Of a stretch of DNA of 64,000 bases, positions 18,180 to 27,719 are shown in pieces. The DNA lies in contig JAKSPL010000001.1 in NCBI GenBank assembly GCA_024404815.1, positions 1 to 64,000 on the forward strand. Reading direction: 5' to 3'. Source of the DNA: Oscillospiraceae bacterium (GTDB lineage Bacteria > Bacillota > Clostridia > Oscillospirales > Ruminococcaceae). Numbering within the stretch: position 1 is the stretch's first letter; each line of letters starts with the position of its first letter. Under the pieces are notes generated by a model that saw nothing but the letters and a program-made list of their open reading frames with translations, was not told the DNA's origin and made no database searches. The position numbers and the translations under genes were made by a program.

Positions 18180-18432
18180 GGCTGAATCATCCTTTCATAT
18201 TATTCCAATGTGTGCGCTGACACCTCGGTTTCAAACCGTTTATCCCGATATCAGCAACAGCGGAAACGCAATTATTATAGCATATTTTCAGCCAAAAAGA
18301 AAGCCTTTTGAAGCTGATTTATGCAATCCATCAGATTTTATCGGAGGGCTTTCAGCGTTTTTAGGGATATTCTATGATTTGAAAGAGAATCATTTGGAAA
18401 TTTGTGCAAAATGGCATTTTTCCGAAATATCC
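18180..18432. other. Intergenic region between the NatA-like gene and the COG2426 gene
   Basis: It holds a reverse-strand TATAAT (18274-18279) with only a weak -35 (TTTCTT), the best candidate promoter for the ABC-leuA operon. The remainder shows no gene, RNA or repeat that I recognise. Confidence 0.4.
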
Positions 18433-18461
18433 TTGACGAAAAAGCGATTCTGTGCGATAAT
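18433..18461 (+). promoter_or_regulatory. Promoter of the COG2426 membrane protein
   Basis: TTGACG (18433-18438), 17 bases, GATAAT (18456-18461). Confidence 0.65.
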
Positions 18462-18491
18462 AGGAATACTGAACGCGAAAGGAACGATAAA

Positions 18492-19043
18492 ATGATGGCA
18501 TTTTGCATGGCTTTGGCGGCTTCCGGCGGCACACAAGCCCTCGCTGAAAAATTAACCGATGCACTCGGCGGTCTTCCGCCGCTGCTCGTGGTGTTCATTA
18601 TCTCTATGATCCCGATCCTTGAACTCCGCGGCGGTCTGATTGCGGCATCTTTGCTCGGAATTCCCATGTGGACCGCTGTCGGTGTCTGCATCATCGGAAA
18701 TATTATCCCCATTCCGTTTATCCTGTTCTTCATCGAAAAAATTCTCGACTGGATGGGACAATGCAAAATCGGATGGATGCGAAAACTTTCTCTCTGGCTC
18801 CGCGGAAAAGCAGACGGAGAAAAAGCAGAAAAAATTCGAAAATACGAATTTATGGGATTACTGCTCTTTGTCGGTATCCCGCTCCCCGGCACTGGCGCGT
18901 GGACAGGCAGTCTGATCTCTGCTCTGCTTCATGTGAAAATCAAAAAAGCCGTCCCTGCGATTTTCCTCGGACTGATCATGGCTACGATCATCATGTGCCT
19001 TGTATCCTACGGCGGATTATCCGCAATTATAAATCTTTTCTGA
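18492..19043 (+). CDS. Small multidrug-export family membrane protein (COG2426)
   Basis: A 183-residue membrane protein with about four to five helices. It carries the family pattern of an N-terminal helix with PILELRGGL, a central cytoplasmic basic loop, and VGIPLPGTGAWTGSLIS before the last helices. The family name (Sm_multidrug_ex) rests on weak experimental evidence; transport function is not certain. AAAGGAA lies 7 bases before the ATG. Confidence 0.82.
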   Translation: MMAFCMALAASGGTQALAEKLTDALGGLPPLLVVFIISMIPILELRGGLIAASLLGIPMWTAVGVCIIGNIIPIPFILFFIEKILDWMGQCKIGWMRKLSLWLRGKADGEKAEKIRKYEFMGLLLFVGIPLPGTGAWTGSLISALLHVKIKKAVPAIFLGLIMATIIMCLVSYGGLSAIINLF

Positions 19044-19060
19044 ATAAGTTATATATGCTT

Positions 19061-19095
19061 CGGCATTGTCATATTTGTGACAATGCCGTTGTTTT
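19061..19095 (+). terminator. Terminator of the COG2426 gene
   Basis: CGGCATTGTCA and its perfect complement around a 6-base loop, then TTGTTTT. Confidence 0.8.
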
Positions 19096-19237
19096 CTCCG
19101 CGCACGACTGTATGAAATGCTGAAATTCTGCAAAAGCGGCGAGAAAAAAGAGGTTTTTGCGTGCGTTTTGGCGTATATATGGATAGAACCCCTCGAAATG
19201 CCCGACACTTCCGCCAACAAACACAAGGAGATGCCGC

Positions 19238-20230
19238 ATGACAATCCGAGAAGAGCTGGAACAAATCGAACGCTCCTATTTATGTGAATATGCCTGTCCG
19301 TCTACGGCAGCTGTACGCAGACGGGCTGAAGAACCATGCCCCTATCGAACCGAATTTCAGCGCGACCGCGACCGCATTCTGCACAGCAGTGCGTTTCGTC
19401 GGCTGAAACGTAAAACACAGGTTTTTCTCTCGCCCATCGGCGACCACTACCGTACACGACTGACACATACGCTGGAGGTTGCTCAGATCGCACGGACTAT
19501 GGCGCGTGCCCTGCGGCTCAACGAAGATCTGACAGAAGCCATTGCGCTCGGTCACGACCTCGGTCACTCCCCGTTCGGTCACGCAGGAGAAGCCGCTCTG
19601 AATTCTATTTGCCCGTTTGGGTATAAGCATTACATACAAAGCGTCCGCGTCGTCCACTACATCGAAAAAGACGGCAGAGGACTCAATCTTTCTATGCAGG
19701 TCAAAAACGGGATCGCCTGCCATACCAACCGCATTTCTCAAACAGAGGAGGGCAATCTCGTCCGACTCGCTGACCGCATTGCTTACATCAATCACGACAT
19801 CGACGATGCCATTCGCGGCGGTATCCTACGTTCTTCCGATCTGCCCCGCGACTGCGTGGAGATCCTCGGCGATACGAAATCCAAACGTATCACTACGATG
19901 ATCGCCTCTGTCATCGAAAACGGTCCGCAGTCTGTCGGAATGAAACCCGGTATTCAGCAGGCACATGACAATCTGCACACGTTTCTGTGTGAAAATGTTT
20001 ACAAGAATTCTGCCGCAAAACTGGATGAACCCAAGGCAAAAGACCTGATTCTGCGGCTATATGATTACTACATCCGCAACATCGACAAATTGCCGCGTGA
20101 CTATAAGCACATCGCAGAACGCATGAACAATCACCGCGCAGTTTGTGACTATATTGCCGGCATGAGCGATGACTATGCCATCTGGATGTACGAAAAAATA
20201 TTTGTTCCCCGTTCGTGGGATGTCCGATAA
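19238..20230 (+). CDS. dgt: dGTPase-family HD phosphohydrolase
   Basis: A 330-residue cytoplasmic HD-domain enzyme that hydrolyses dNTPs to nucleosides and triphosphate. The metal ligands are His77 (RLTHTLEV), His106-Asp107 (GHDLGHSPFGH) and a late Asp in INHDIDDA. AAGGAG is 7 bases before the start. It precedes dnaG by 22 bases and rpoD after that, a conserved clostridial order linking dNTP control, primase and the main sigma factor. Confidence 0.9.
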   Translation: MTIREELEQIERSYLCEYACPSTAAVRRRAEEPCPYRTEFQRDRDRILHSSAFRRLKRKTQVFLSPIGDHYRTRLTHTLEVAQIARTMARALRLNEDLTEAIALGHDLGHSPFGHAGEAALNSICPFGYKHYIQSVRVVHYIEKDGRGLNLSMQVKNGIACHTNRISQTEEGNLVRLADRIAYINHDIDDAIRGGILRSSDLPRDCVEILGDTKSKRITTMIASVIENGPQSVGMKPGIQQAHDNLHTFLCENVYKNSAAKLDEPKAKDLILRLYDYYIRNIDKLPRDYKHIAERMNNHRAVCDYIAGMSDDYAIWMYEKIFVPRSWDVR

Positions 20231-20252
20231 CCCGAAAGGCAGGTGAAGCAGA

Positions 20253-22007
20253 TTGCTACCGGAAGATTTCATCTTTCAGCTCAAACAGGCAAACCCCATC
20301 GAGAGTATCATGGGACGGTACGTTGAACTGAAACGTTCAGGCAATCTGCTGAAATGCTGCTGCCCTTTTCATAGTGAAAAAACACCATCCTGCATGGTTT
20401 ATACCAATATTCAGGATTCCCATTTCTACTGCTTCGGCTGCCATGTCGGCGGCGATGTCATCACGTTTCTCATGAAAATCGAGGGCGTCACCTACATCGA
20501 AGCCGTCGAAATGCTCGCGGAAAATGCTGGCATGACGGTTCCGCGTGACGACCACGAACGCAGAAAAGCGCAGCAGAGAATGCGAATCTTTGAACTGAAC
20601 CGTGCTGCCGCCGGCTACTACTATCAGCAGCTGCTCGGCGCGGACAAGCGTGGTTTGTATTATCTTGCGGAACGCGGTCTGAAACCGGAAACCATTAAAA
20701 AATATGGTCTTGGTTTTGCAGGTGACGGCTGGGACGGACTGTTCAAAGCCATGCAGAAGCTCGGCTTTTCTGAGCAGGAGCTCCTCGATGCAAACCTTTG
20801 CAGCCGATCGTCCCGTACAGGCGGTATCTATGACAGATTCCGAAACCGCGTCATTTTTCCGATTTTCGATCTGCGCGGCAGCGTCATCGCATTCGGCGGC
20901 AGAACCATCGACAAGGACGGAGAACCAAAATATCTCAACTCGTCCGATACACCCGTCTACAAAAAAGGCGACACGCTGTTTTCGCTCAATTTCGCAAAGA
21001 AATCTCAGTCCAAACGACTGATTCTCGCAGAGGGTTACCTCGATGTCATTACCATCAATCAGGCGGGTTTTGACAACGTCGTCGCGTCCCTCGGTACCGC
21101 GCTGACGCCCTCGCAATGCCGTCTGATGCGGCAATACTGTGAGGAAGTCGTCATTTCCTACGACAGCGATAATGCAGGACAAACCTCTGCGAAAAAAGCG
21201 GTCAACCTGCTCCACAGCGTCGGTATTACCACGAAGATCCTCCGCATGGAGGGTGCAAAAGACCCCGATGAGTATATCAAAAAATACGGTGCTTCACGCT
21301 TTCGCCTGCTGCTCGAAGAAGCCGACGATGCCGTCAGTTTCCAGATAGAACAATGCAAGGTCGGACTCGATGTCAACAATGTCAGCGAGAAAAATACCGT
21401 GCTGCAAAAAATCACGGCGGTACTGGCGGACATTTCCAATGAGCTTGAACGTGAAGTCTACATATCGAAAGTCGCAAAGGAGTATGAGGTGTCCATTGAA
21501 GCGATTCGCGCACAGGTGGACAAAGAACTCCGAAAACGCGAGAATATCCGCAAAAAAACAAACTGGCGTTCTCTCTCGACACAAGTACAGATGCGCGACC
21601 CCGTCAATCCCGATGCCAATGCACACAGACGCGAGGCAAAAGCGGAGGAACTTCTGCTCTGCTACCTGTTTCGCAACCCCGATGCCCTCAAAGATGTACT
21701 GCGGCAAATCACAGCGGACAACTTCGTGACGGAACTCAATCGGCGCGTATTTACTTGTTTTTGCGATGCAATTCAAAACGGCAGCAGTTTCTCGCTCTCC
21801 ATTTTCTCCGAACAGTTCTCGACCGGCGAAATGGGACATATCACCGGAATTCTTGCCGTTCACAACGATATTGCCATCAGCGAAAAAGCTGTTGCGGACT
21901 GTATTCAACTTCTCAAACAATACCAGCCCGAACAAACCTCCGCCGAGGACATTTCCGATGAGGAATGGGCGGCGGCTCTCAAACGTAAAAATTCAGGAAA
22001 GCTCTGA
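20253..22007 (+). CDS. dnaG: DNA primase
   Basis: A 584-residue primase that makes RNA primers at the replication fork. Domains: N-terminal zinc ribbon (CCPFHSEKTPS and FYCFGCHVGGD), the RNA polymerase core, a TOPRIM domain (LAEGYLDVI, then SYDSDNAGQ), and a C-terminal helicase-binding region. The start codon is TTG, chosen because the protein then begins with the conserved LPEDFIFQLK segment and AGGTGA lies 7 bases upstream. No in-frame ATG or GTG serves. Confidence 0.95.
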   Translation: MLPEDFIFQLKQANPIESIMGRYVELKRSGNLLKCCCPFHSEKTPSCMVYTNIQDSHFYCFGCHVGGDVITFLMKIEGVTYIEAVEMLAENAGMTVPRDDHERRKAQQRMRIFELNRAAAGYYYQQLLGADKRGLYYLAERGLKPETIKKYGLGFAGDGWDGLFKAMQKLGFSEQELLDANLCSRSSRTGGIYDRFRNRVIFPIFDLRGSVIAFGGRTIDKDGEPKYLNSSDTPVYKKGDTLFSLNFAKKSQSKRLILAEGYLDVITINQAGFDNVVASLGTALTPSQCRLMRQYCEEVVISYDSDNAGQTSAKKAVNLLHSVGITTKILRMEGAKDPDEYIKKYGASRFRLLLEEADDAVSFQIEQCKVGLDVNNVSEKNTVLQKITAVLADISNELEREVYISKVAKEYEVSIEAIRAQVDKELRKRENIRKKTNWRSLSTQVQMRDPVNPDANAHRREAKAEELLLCYLFRNPDALKDVLRQITADNFVTELNRRVFTCFCDAIQNGSSFSLSIFSEQFSTGEMGHITGILAVHNDIAISEKAVADCIQLLKQYQPEQTSAEDISDEEWAAALKRKNSGKL

Positions 22008-22080
22008 GCTTCTCCTGTCGAATATCTCATGCACCAGACTATACGAAAAATCGTGTATTCCAACTTAAGGAGGATGTAAG

Positions 22081-23166
22081 ATGCCAAGTGATAAGAAAAG
22101 TTATGACCATCTGCTCGAAAAGGCAAAATCCAGCGGAAAGATTTCTACCAGAGAATTGAGTGACGCTTTTGAAGAACTCGATTTCGACAGCGACCAGATC
22201 GACAACTTTTATGACAACTGCGGCAATATGCAGATTGAGATCGTGGATGACTTTATTCCCGATGATGCAGAGCTGAAACTCGGTCTGGATGCTGATTTGA
22301 CCGATGACCTGGAAATGGCTCTCTCCACCGAGGGTATTGCCATTGATGACCCTGTAAAGATCTACCTCAAAGAAATCGGCAGAGTTCCGCTGCTGACCGC
22401 TGAGGAGGAAACCCAGCTTGCAAAGAAAATGCAGCTTGGCGACCCGTACGCTAAGAAACGTCTGTCCGAAGCGAACCTTCGTCTGGTCGTCAGTATCGCA
22501 AAGAAATACGTCGGCCGCGGTATGCAGTTCCTCGACCTCATTCAGGAGGGCAACCTCGGTCTGATCAAAGCAGTCGAGAAATTCGACTACACCAAGGGCT
22601 TCAAATTCTCGACCTACGCTACTTGGTGGATCCGTCAGGCCATTACCCGTGCGATCGCTGACCAGGCACGTACCATCCGTATTCCCGTCCACATGGTCGA
22701 AACCATTACCAAGGTCAAGAAAATTTCCAGTCAGCTTCTCCACGAAAACGGTCACGATCCGACAGCAGAGGAAATCGCAGAACGTCTTGAAATGCCTGTC
22801 GATAAGGTACGTGAGATCATGCGAATCGCGCAGGATCCTGTGTCCCTCGAAACGCCGATCGGTGAGGAGGAGGACAGCCATCTCGGCGACTTCATTCCTG
22901 ACGAACAGGCACTCGCACCGACAGAAGCTGCATCTAACATTATGCTGAAAGAACAGCTGAACGAGGTACTTTCCACGCTGACAGAACGTGAGGCAATGGT
23001 ACTGCGTCTGCGGTTCGGTCTGGATGACGGCCGTTCGCGTACTCTCGAAGAAGTCGGTAAGGCATTTGATGTTACCCGTGAACGTATTCGTCAGATCGAA
23101 GCAAAGGCACTCCGCAAACTGCGTCACCCAAGCAGAAGCAAAAAAGTCCGCGACTATCTCGACTAA
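22081..23166 (+). CDS. rpoD: Primary RNA polymerase sigma factor (sigma-A)
   Basis: A 361-residue housekeeping sigma factor. Region 1.2 ([16 protein letters not shown]), region 2 ([21 protein letters not shown]), region 3 and region 4 ([21 protein letters not shown]) are complete. The short region 1.1 is normal for Firmicutes. AAGGAGG lies 7 bases before the ATG. Its recognition sequence is consistent with the many TTGACA-17-TATAAT promoters in this window. Confidence 0.97.
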   Translation: MPSDKKSYDHLLEKAKSSGKISTRELSDAFEELDFDSDQIDNFYDNCGNMQIEIVDDFIPDDAELKLGLDADLTDDLEMALSTEGIAIDDPVKIYLKEIGRVPLLTAEEETQLAKKMQLGDPYAKKRLSEANLRLVVSIAKKYVGRGMQFLDLIQEGNLGLIKAVEKFDYTKGFKFSTYATWWIRQAITRAIADQARTIRIPVHMVETITKVKKISSQLLHENGHDPTAEEIAERLEMPVDKVREIMRIAQDPVSLETPIGEEEDSHLGDFIPDEQALAPTEAASNIMLKEQLNEVLSTLTEREAMVLRLRFGLDDGRSRTLEEVGKAFDVTRERIRQIEAKALRKLRHPSRSKKVRDYLD

Positions 23167-23170
23167 AACA

Positions 23171-23209
23171 AAAGCAAGCAGATACTTTTTCGTATCTGCT
23201 TGCTTTTTT
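23171..23209 (+). terminator. Terminator of dgt-dnaG-rpoD
   Basis: A 15-bp perfect stem starting AAAGCAAGCAGATAC with a 6-base loop and TTTTTT, 5 bases after the rpoD stop. Confidence 0.92.
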
Positions 23210-23228
23210 GAAATACATCAGATTTTGT

Positions 23229-23257
23229 TTGACATCATTGCTGCATTGTGGTATAAT
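23229..23257 (+). promoter_or_regulatory. Promoter of the isochorismatase-family gene
   Basis: Perfect consensus TTGACA (23229-23234), 17 bases, TATAAT (23252-23257). Confidence 0.9.
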
Positions 23258-23296
23258 CAAAACAGCAGCTAAATTATATGCAAATGAGAATTCATC

Positions 23297-23824
23297 ATGA
23301 AAAACTACCTGATCGTTGTCGATATGCAAAAGGACTTTGTGGACGGTGCGCTCGGCTCGAAAGAAGCAGTCGCCATCGTCCCGAATGCCGCAGAGAAAAT
23401 CCGCACATTTGATGGAAAGATCTTTGTTACCTTCGATACACATTTTGCAGACTATATGGATACACAGGAGGGCAAAAAACTCCCTGTTCCGCATTGCATC
23501 AAGGATACCGACGGCTGGCGGCTCGACAAGCAGATCGAGGCGGCACTCGCAGACAAGGACTTTGTCCGTGTTGAGAAAAACACATTCGGTGCCAAGCATC
23601 TTCCGAAACTCATTCAGGATGATGCTCACGGTGAGGAATTCACCATCACCCTGATCGGCATCTGCACCGACATCTGTGTCGTATCGAATGCTCTGCTACT
23701 GAAAGCGAATTTCCCCGAAGCAGAAATCAGCGTGGTCAAAACCTGCTGTGCAGGTGTCACCCCTGCACTCCATGATGCAGCGATCACCACGATGCAGTCC
23801 TGCCAGATCACCATGACTGAATGA
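23297..23824 (+). CDS. Isochorismatase-family cysteine hydrolase (nicotinamidase-like)
   Basis: A 175-residue cytoplasmic hydrolase. The catalytic triad is visible: Asp9 (VVDMQKDF), a Lys in VEKNTFG and nucleophile Cys127 (ICTDICV). DTHFADY gives likely metal ligands as in nicotinamidase PncA. Nicotinamide deamidation for NAD salvage is plausible, but the family also holds other amidases. It is a single-gene unit. Confidence 0.85.
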   Translation: MKNYLIVVDMQKDFVDGALGSKEAVAIVPNAAEKIRTFDGKIFVTFDTHFADYMDTQEGKKLPVPHCIKDTDGWRLDKQIEAALADKDFVRVEKNTFGAKHLPKLIQDDAHGEEFTITLIGICTDICVVSNALLLKANFPEAEISVVKTCCAGVTPALHDAAITTMQSCQITMTE

Positions 23825-23848
23825 TAACAGTATCCCATATATCATTTA

Positions 23849-23888
23849 TGCCCCGAAGCAGCAGCCTGTCGCTTCGGGGCATTGTATT
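23849..23888 (+). terminator. Hairpin after the isochorismatase-family gene
   Basis: TGCCCCGAAGC and its complement around an 11-base loop, followed by TTGTATTT. It is 24 bases after the stop and separates convergent genes. Confidence 0.7.
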
Positions 23889-23912
23889 TGAATTCTGTTC
23901 CCAAGGCATCCA

Positions 23913-24326
23913 TTATAGATCTTTTTCAGCATATGGTTTGTTCCATGAACCGATTTCAATCAGATTGCCTTCCGGATCAGCAATATAGCAGGTTCTCTGT
24001 CCCCACGGTTCCAGTTCAGGCTGAAGGATCGGAACAGCTCCGTTTTCTACAGCCTTTCGGAACACATCATCGACTTCATCAAAGCTGTCAACATATAGAG
24101 CAATTTCAAAATGTCCGTTGAGTCCCTTGATATACTCATATCTGCGGTCGGTCATTTTTTCAAAGTCTTTTCTGCCATACAAGAGAAACAAAGTCCCGTC
24201 TTTTACAAGATATACATTGGATGTATCTTCTGATTCTTTGATCTCAAAGCCAAGTACATCCCTGTAAAACCGTATCATTTTCGCCATATCTTCAACAAAC
24301 AGTCCAAAGCCGTCTAATCTCATCAT
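23913..24326 (-). CDS. VOC-superfamily protein (glyoxalase/bleomycin-resistance fold)
   Basis: A 137-residue protein with two paired beta-alpha-beta-beta-beta units. Family marks are FVEDMAKMIRFYRDVLGFE near the start and the Glu of PEGNLIEIGSW near the end. It could be a lyase, dioxygenase or antibiotic-binding protein; the substrate is not evident. It follows the XRE/desulfoferrodoxin fusion gene after 16 bases, so the two are probably co-transcribed. Confidence 0.82.
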   Translation of the reverse strand: MMRLDGFGLFVEDMAKMIRFYRDVLGFEIKESEDTSNVYLVKDGTLFLLYGRKDFEKMTDRRYEYIKGLNGHFEIALYVDSFDEVDDVFRKAVENGAVPILQPELEPWGQRTCYIADPEGNLIEIGSWNKPYAEKDL

Positions 24327-24342
24327 TACACTCCTGATATTG

Positions 24343-24948
24343 TTATTTGAATAGTTTCGGAGAAATCCGCAGACGAATCAGGCCGTGACGGTTGCAATAT
24401 GCATAGAGCAGACCATCGCGCCGCAGCGGAAACCGCGCCTGCGCCGCCCCCTCAGGATACAGCTTCGTCAACTGGATATTGTCGTCCGTTACAAATGCAA
24501 GAAACGACAGAAAATGCGATTTCTCCATCGGATGCGCCGCCGTGACATAGTAATCATCCTCGACACGCTCGATCTGCAATGCATGGTCTGTTTCCGCTTC
24601 GTCCTCTACTTCCAGCGGCGGCAGCGTCATACCGCAGCAGGTCATCACGCATTCACCCATCGAAAAAAGAATGTTTCCACAGTTGGGACAGACATAAAAC
24701 TTCGCACGCATAACATTCCCCGAAACATTGCGGTTGGTCACACACTCCCCCTGCATCAACTCCGAAATCGAAATTCCGAGTGCTTCTGCAATGGGCGAAA
24801 GCAACGTAAAATCGGGGAATCCTCTGCCCGTTTCCCAGCGGGATACGGCTTTATCGCTGACAGAGAGTGCCTGTGCAAGCTGGGACTGCGTCATAGCCTT
24901 TGCCTCTCTGCGTGTCCGAAGCATTTGTCCGATCGTTTTGGCATCCAT
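24343..24948 (-). CDS. XRE-type regulator fused to a desulfoferrodoxin (superoxide-reductase-like) domain
   Basis: A 201-residue fusion. Residues 1-66 are a helix-turn-helix of the XRE class (SQLAQALSVSDKAVSRWETG). Residues 84-111 match a desulforedoxin FeS4 site: Cys87, Cys90, Cys104, Cys105. Residues 118-195 match the superoxide reductase core with its five iron ligands His122, His139 (AHPM), His145, Cys185 and His188 (YCNRHGL). The Glu-Lys pair that precedes the first His in active superoxide reductases is replaced by Thr-Asp. I infer a redox-sensing regulator rather than an efficient enzyme. Similar fusions exist in Clostridia, but their targets are little known. Confidence 0.88.
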   Translation of the reverse strand: MDAKTIGQMLRTRREAKAMTQSQLAQALSVSDKAVSRWETGRGFPDFTLLSPIAEALGISISELMQGECVTNRNVSGNVMRAKFYVCPNCGNILFSMGECVMTCCGMTLPPLEVEDEAETDHALQIERVEDDYYVTAAHPMEKSHFLSFLAFVTDDNIQLTKLYPEGAAQARFPLRRDGLLYAYCNRHGLIRLRISPKLFK

Positions 24949-24974
24949 AATATGCCTCCTTTCTGTATGGTTCT

Positions 24975-25003
24975 ATCATACCACATTTTCCCTTGTTTCG
25001 CAA
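24975..25003 (-). promoter_or_regulatory. Promoter of the XRE/desulfoferrodoxin gene
   Basis: Reverse strand TTGCGA (24998-25003), 17 bases, TATGAT (24975-24980), with AAGGAGG about 10 bases before the ATG. Confidence 0.65.
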
Positions 25004-25024
25004 CCTATGCTTCGTAGAGAGCCA

Positions 25025-25064
25025 AACAGGACTGCACGGATATACCCATACAGTCCTGTTTTTT
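25025..25064. terminator. Hairpin between 25067 gene and XRE gene
   Basis: AACAGGACTG and its complement around a 14-base loop. TTTTTT follows on the forward strand; on the reverse strand it lies directly after the dockerin-protein stop, with only a short T run. Confidence 0.6.
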
Positions 25065-25066
25065 CG

Positions 25067-27502
25067 CTATTTCAGCAAAATCTGTTTCAGCAAGGTCAGG
25101 TCGGTTACCGTCAGTCTGCCGTCACCATTGAGGTCGGCACGGCTTCCCTGTGCAGCAGTCAGTTTCCCAACAGTCATCAGATACTTGTACAGCAGCACCG
25201 CATCTGCCATCGTCACGGCACCATCGCCGTTGACATCGCCGCGTACCACCATGCCATCAGGTGCGGTCAGATGTAAAACATCCACCGTCTGTTCCATACC
25301 ATCCGCCGCTGTGATTTTTACTGAATAGTCGCCAACCAGCGCATCAGAGTTCTTGTCTGACAAACGATAGTACGGGACATTCGTTTCTGCAATCTGCTTG
25401 TCATTCTGATACCATACATAGGACACATCGCCCTCCAGCGCGGTTTCCACTGTGAGAATCGGCGCATCTTCCAGATCGCAGGGGTAGGAAAGCGGCACGG
25501 AATAGACCGTAAAACTGCCGTTTAAGCTGCATTCACCTGATTTTACGCTGCCGCAGCTTGGCCAGTTGGTAATGCTCATATCCTGCAAAAATACTCGGAC
25601 ATATTCCAGCTTTGTCCCTGCCTGCAAGCCCATCATGTCCCCAAGCGGTATGCGGAATTCGCACGCATTATCTGTATATTTCACCATACTGCCCTCATAT
25701 GAGCCGTTGTTGAAATACACCGCACCGTTGCTTGCAAAATACAGCCAGTACCATGTGTCATTATCCAGATTTTTCAGCTGGATATTATAAACAGGTGATA
25801 CAGCCGTATTCTTTATCGTCGCAGATACGTAGAAATACTTCTCGTCATTCCAGATATACAGCTTTTGCCCGTCTTCCTCGGCAATCAGCCGTTCCTCTGC
25901 ACCCTCGCCGTACTGCGAAATCATACCATCGGTGTTGCAGATGCCGTTGATCGTATACATCTTCCCGTTCCATGCGGAAATGTCCGCAGTCGTTTTCTGC
26001 GAGAAATCCATCGAGTATGCGGCTGAAGCAGACGCTTCCGATACTGTAAAACTGCCCAGATAATTCGCGCCCAATGCGTCATTCCATATCTCGCCGTTCG
26101 CAAAGCGCACCGACCGCAGTCCAAGCTGACTGATCGTATTATCTCCGACCGACAATTTCAGATAGGCATTCCATTTTCCCGTTTCCAGACAGGACGGAAT
26201 CTGCATATCCAGTTTGATGTCATTGGTCGTGCAGGATGCCCATGTTCTCGAATCTGCATCAATCTCCGTGCGGATATAATTACCGTCCTTTTCGAGGATC
26301 AGCTCTGCTTTCTGCGGACGGATCGGGTTGGCAAAGCCTGTATTCTCCACAGAAAACGCCAGCTGCAAATCTCCGCCCTGCGGTACTGTCTGCGAAAGAT
26401 CACTATCGCGCAGCACAAACCGATAGCCCAGATGGTCACGCATAAATTTCCAGACATTCTGTCCGTTGTATGCGCTGTTGTCCACATTCGCAATCGGGTA
26501 GGTCGCTTCGTCAAATGTGTAATCCTTATATAATCCGTAAATATTGCTGTTGATGTAGCTCAGGTGGGTGTAGTACATTTCAGGTATCGCGTTTTCAGGG
26601 AGATAGGTGTCGTACTGCTTGGTGAATTCCAGATTGCCCGAAAACTCACCGCCGTAGTAGGATGTGGTCGTCTGATTGTGCAGCCATGCGGTCTCGATCT
26701 CACGATTACCATATGTTCCCAAATCGCTGTTGGAACCCATATAGCCATCGTTGTACAGTCCGACACGGCTTGCACGGCTGTTCGGTTCACTCACCCAGTC
26801 TGCCATTTCCGATGTCTTGATTCCTGCCCAAGATGCGAAAATATTCGGGGTACGGACAGTCACGGGAATCCCATCGGGGACAACATCCAGCCACAAATCA
26901 AGCAGTTCGCCCTTTGTCGCTGTCGCACAGTATTTTCCGCCCCACTGCTCGCCATAACAGCCGACCAAACCCGATTCGACATACATCAGGATATCCTTGT
27001 ATTCCTCCAATATGCCGCTGTCACGAATCTGGTAAACGTGTTCCAGCATTTTCTCATAGGTCGCAGGCTCAGGATTTGCCGTTCCGTTTTCATCATATCG
27101 AAAGCGCAGTGCGATCGTACAGCCGTTTTTGCGGCAGTTTTCAAATGTTCCGCGCAGTCCTGCAAAAAATGCATCGTCCAGCGGATAATCCACACCTGTT
27201 CCCTCTATGGGATTTTTGTCCGCATCGCGCTCGCAGTTCATACCTGATGAAAATTTACCGATGTCAATAAACATCAGTACCAGCGCACCCGTCGGGTTGT
27301 AAACCGGTGTGTTGTTCGGCGCACATTTGTACCAGAGTGTCGAAGTGTAACCCATACCGGGGTTCAATATCGTTTCTGTCGATTCGGTATAGTCGATGCC
27401 CGAATCCACAAGCTTTGTATCTGCGGCAAAACACGCGTCCGACGGCATACATCCGACAGTGATTGCTCCTGCCGCCAGAATTGCAGCAAATTTCTGTTTC
27501 AT
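25067..27502 (-). CDS. Secreted DUF4874/DUF4832 glycosidase-like protein with dockerin
   Basis: An 811-residue exported protein. Signal peptide (about 1-27, ending DACFA), then a barrel-like region beginning ESTETILNPGMGYTS that I recognise as DUF4874 followed by DUF4832, families with a glycosidase-like fold. A carbohydrate-binding-like beta region follows (about 520-690), then an Ig-like segment. The C-terminal dockerin is complete, with both calcium loops (GDVNGDGAVTMADAV and DLNGDGRLTVTDL). It probably acts on a polysaccharide outside the cell; the substrate is unknown. GGAGG lies 6-10 bases before the chosen ATG. Confidence 0.82.
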   Translation of the reverse strand: MKQKFAAILAAGAITVGCMPSDACFAADTKLVDSGIDYTESTETILNPGMGYTSTLWYKCAPNNTPVYNPTGALVLMFIDIGKFSSGMNCERDADKNPIEGTGVDYPLDDAFFAGLRGTFENCRKNGCTIALRFRYDENGTANPEPATYEKMLEHVYQIRDSGILEEYKDILMYVESGLVGCYGEQWGGKYCATATKGELLDLWLDVVPDGIPVTVRTPNIFASWAGIKTSEMADWVSEPNSRASRVGLYNDGYMGSNSDLGTYGNREIETAWLHNQTTTSYYGGEFSGNLEFTKQYDTYLPENAIPEMYYTHLSYINSNIYGLYKDYTFDEATYPIANVDNSAYNGQNVWKFMRDHLGYRFVLRDSDLSQTVPQGGDLQLAFSVENTGFANPIRPQKAELILEKDGNYIRTEIDADSRTWASCTTNDIKLDMQIPSCLETGKWNAYLKLSVGDNTISQLGLRSVRFANGEIWNDALGANYLGSFTVSEASASAAYSMDFSQKTTADISAWNGKMYTINGICNTDGMISQYGEGAEERLIAEEDGQKLYIWNDEKYFYVSATIKNTAVSPVYNIQLKNLDNDTWYWLYFASNGAVYFNNGSYEGSMVKYTDNACEFRIPLGDMMGLQAGTKLEYVRVFLQDMSITNWPSCGSVKSGECSLNGSFTVYSVPLSYPCDLEDAPILTVETALEGDVSYVWYQNDKQIAETNVPYYRLSDKNSDALVGDYSVKITAADGMEQTVDVLHLTAPDGMVVRGDVNGDGAVTMADAVLLYKYLMTVGKLTAAQGSRADLNGDGRLTVTDLTLLKQILLK

Positions 27503-27546
27503 AATGTCCTCCCTTTGTGTCATATGATATGGAATCGTCCACATTT

Positions 27547-27575
27547 AGTATACACGAAACCGCCAGAAAAGTCAA
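27547..27575 (-). promoter_or_regulatory. Promoter of the DUF4832-dockerin gene
   Basis: Reverse strand TTGACT (27570-27575), 17 bases, TATACT (27547-27552). Confidence 0.8.
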
Positions 27576-27644
27576 GGATTCTGCACAAAATATCCGTTCA
27601 CGCATCAAAAAGAATGTGTCAAATGTTCAAAGGTGTGCCGTTAC

Positions 27645-27673
27645 TTGACATTCGATGCAAAAAGCGGTATAAT
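27645..27673 (+). promoter_or_regulatory. Promoter of the TM1266-family gene
   Basis: Perfect consensus TTGACA (27645-27650), 17 bases, TATAAT (27668-27673), with a leader of about 40 bases containing AAGGAGG. Confidence 0.9.
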
Positions 27674-27719
27674 AGCAATACTTCTTACACGGCAAAATCT
27701 TTCGGCAAGGAGGTCTCCG

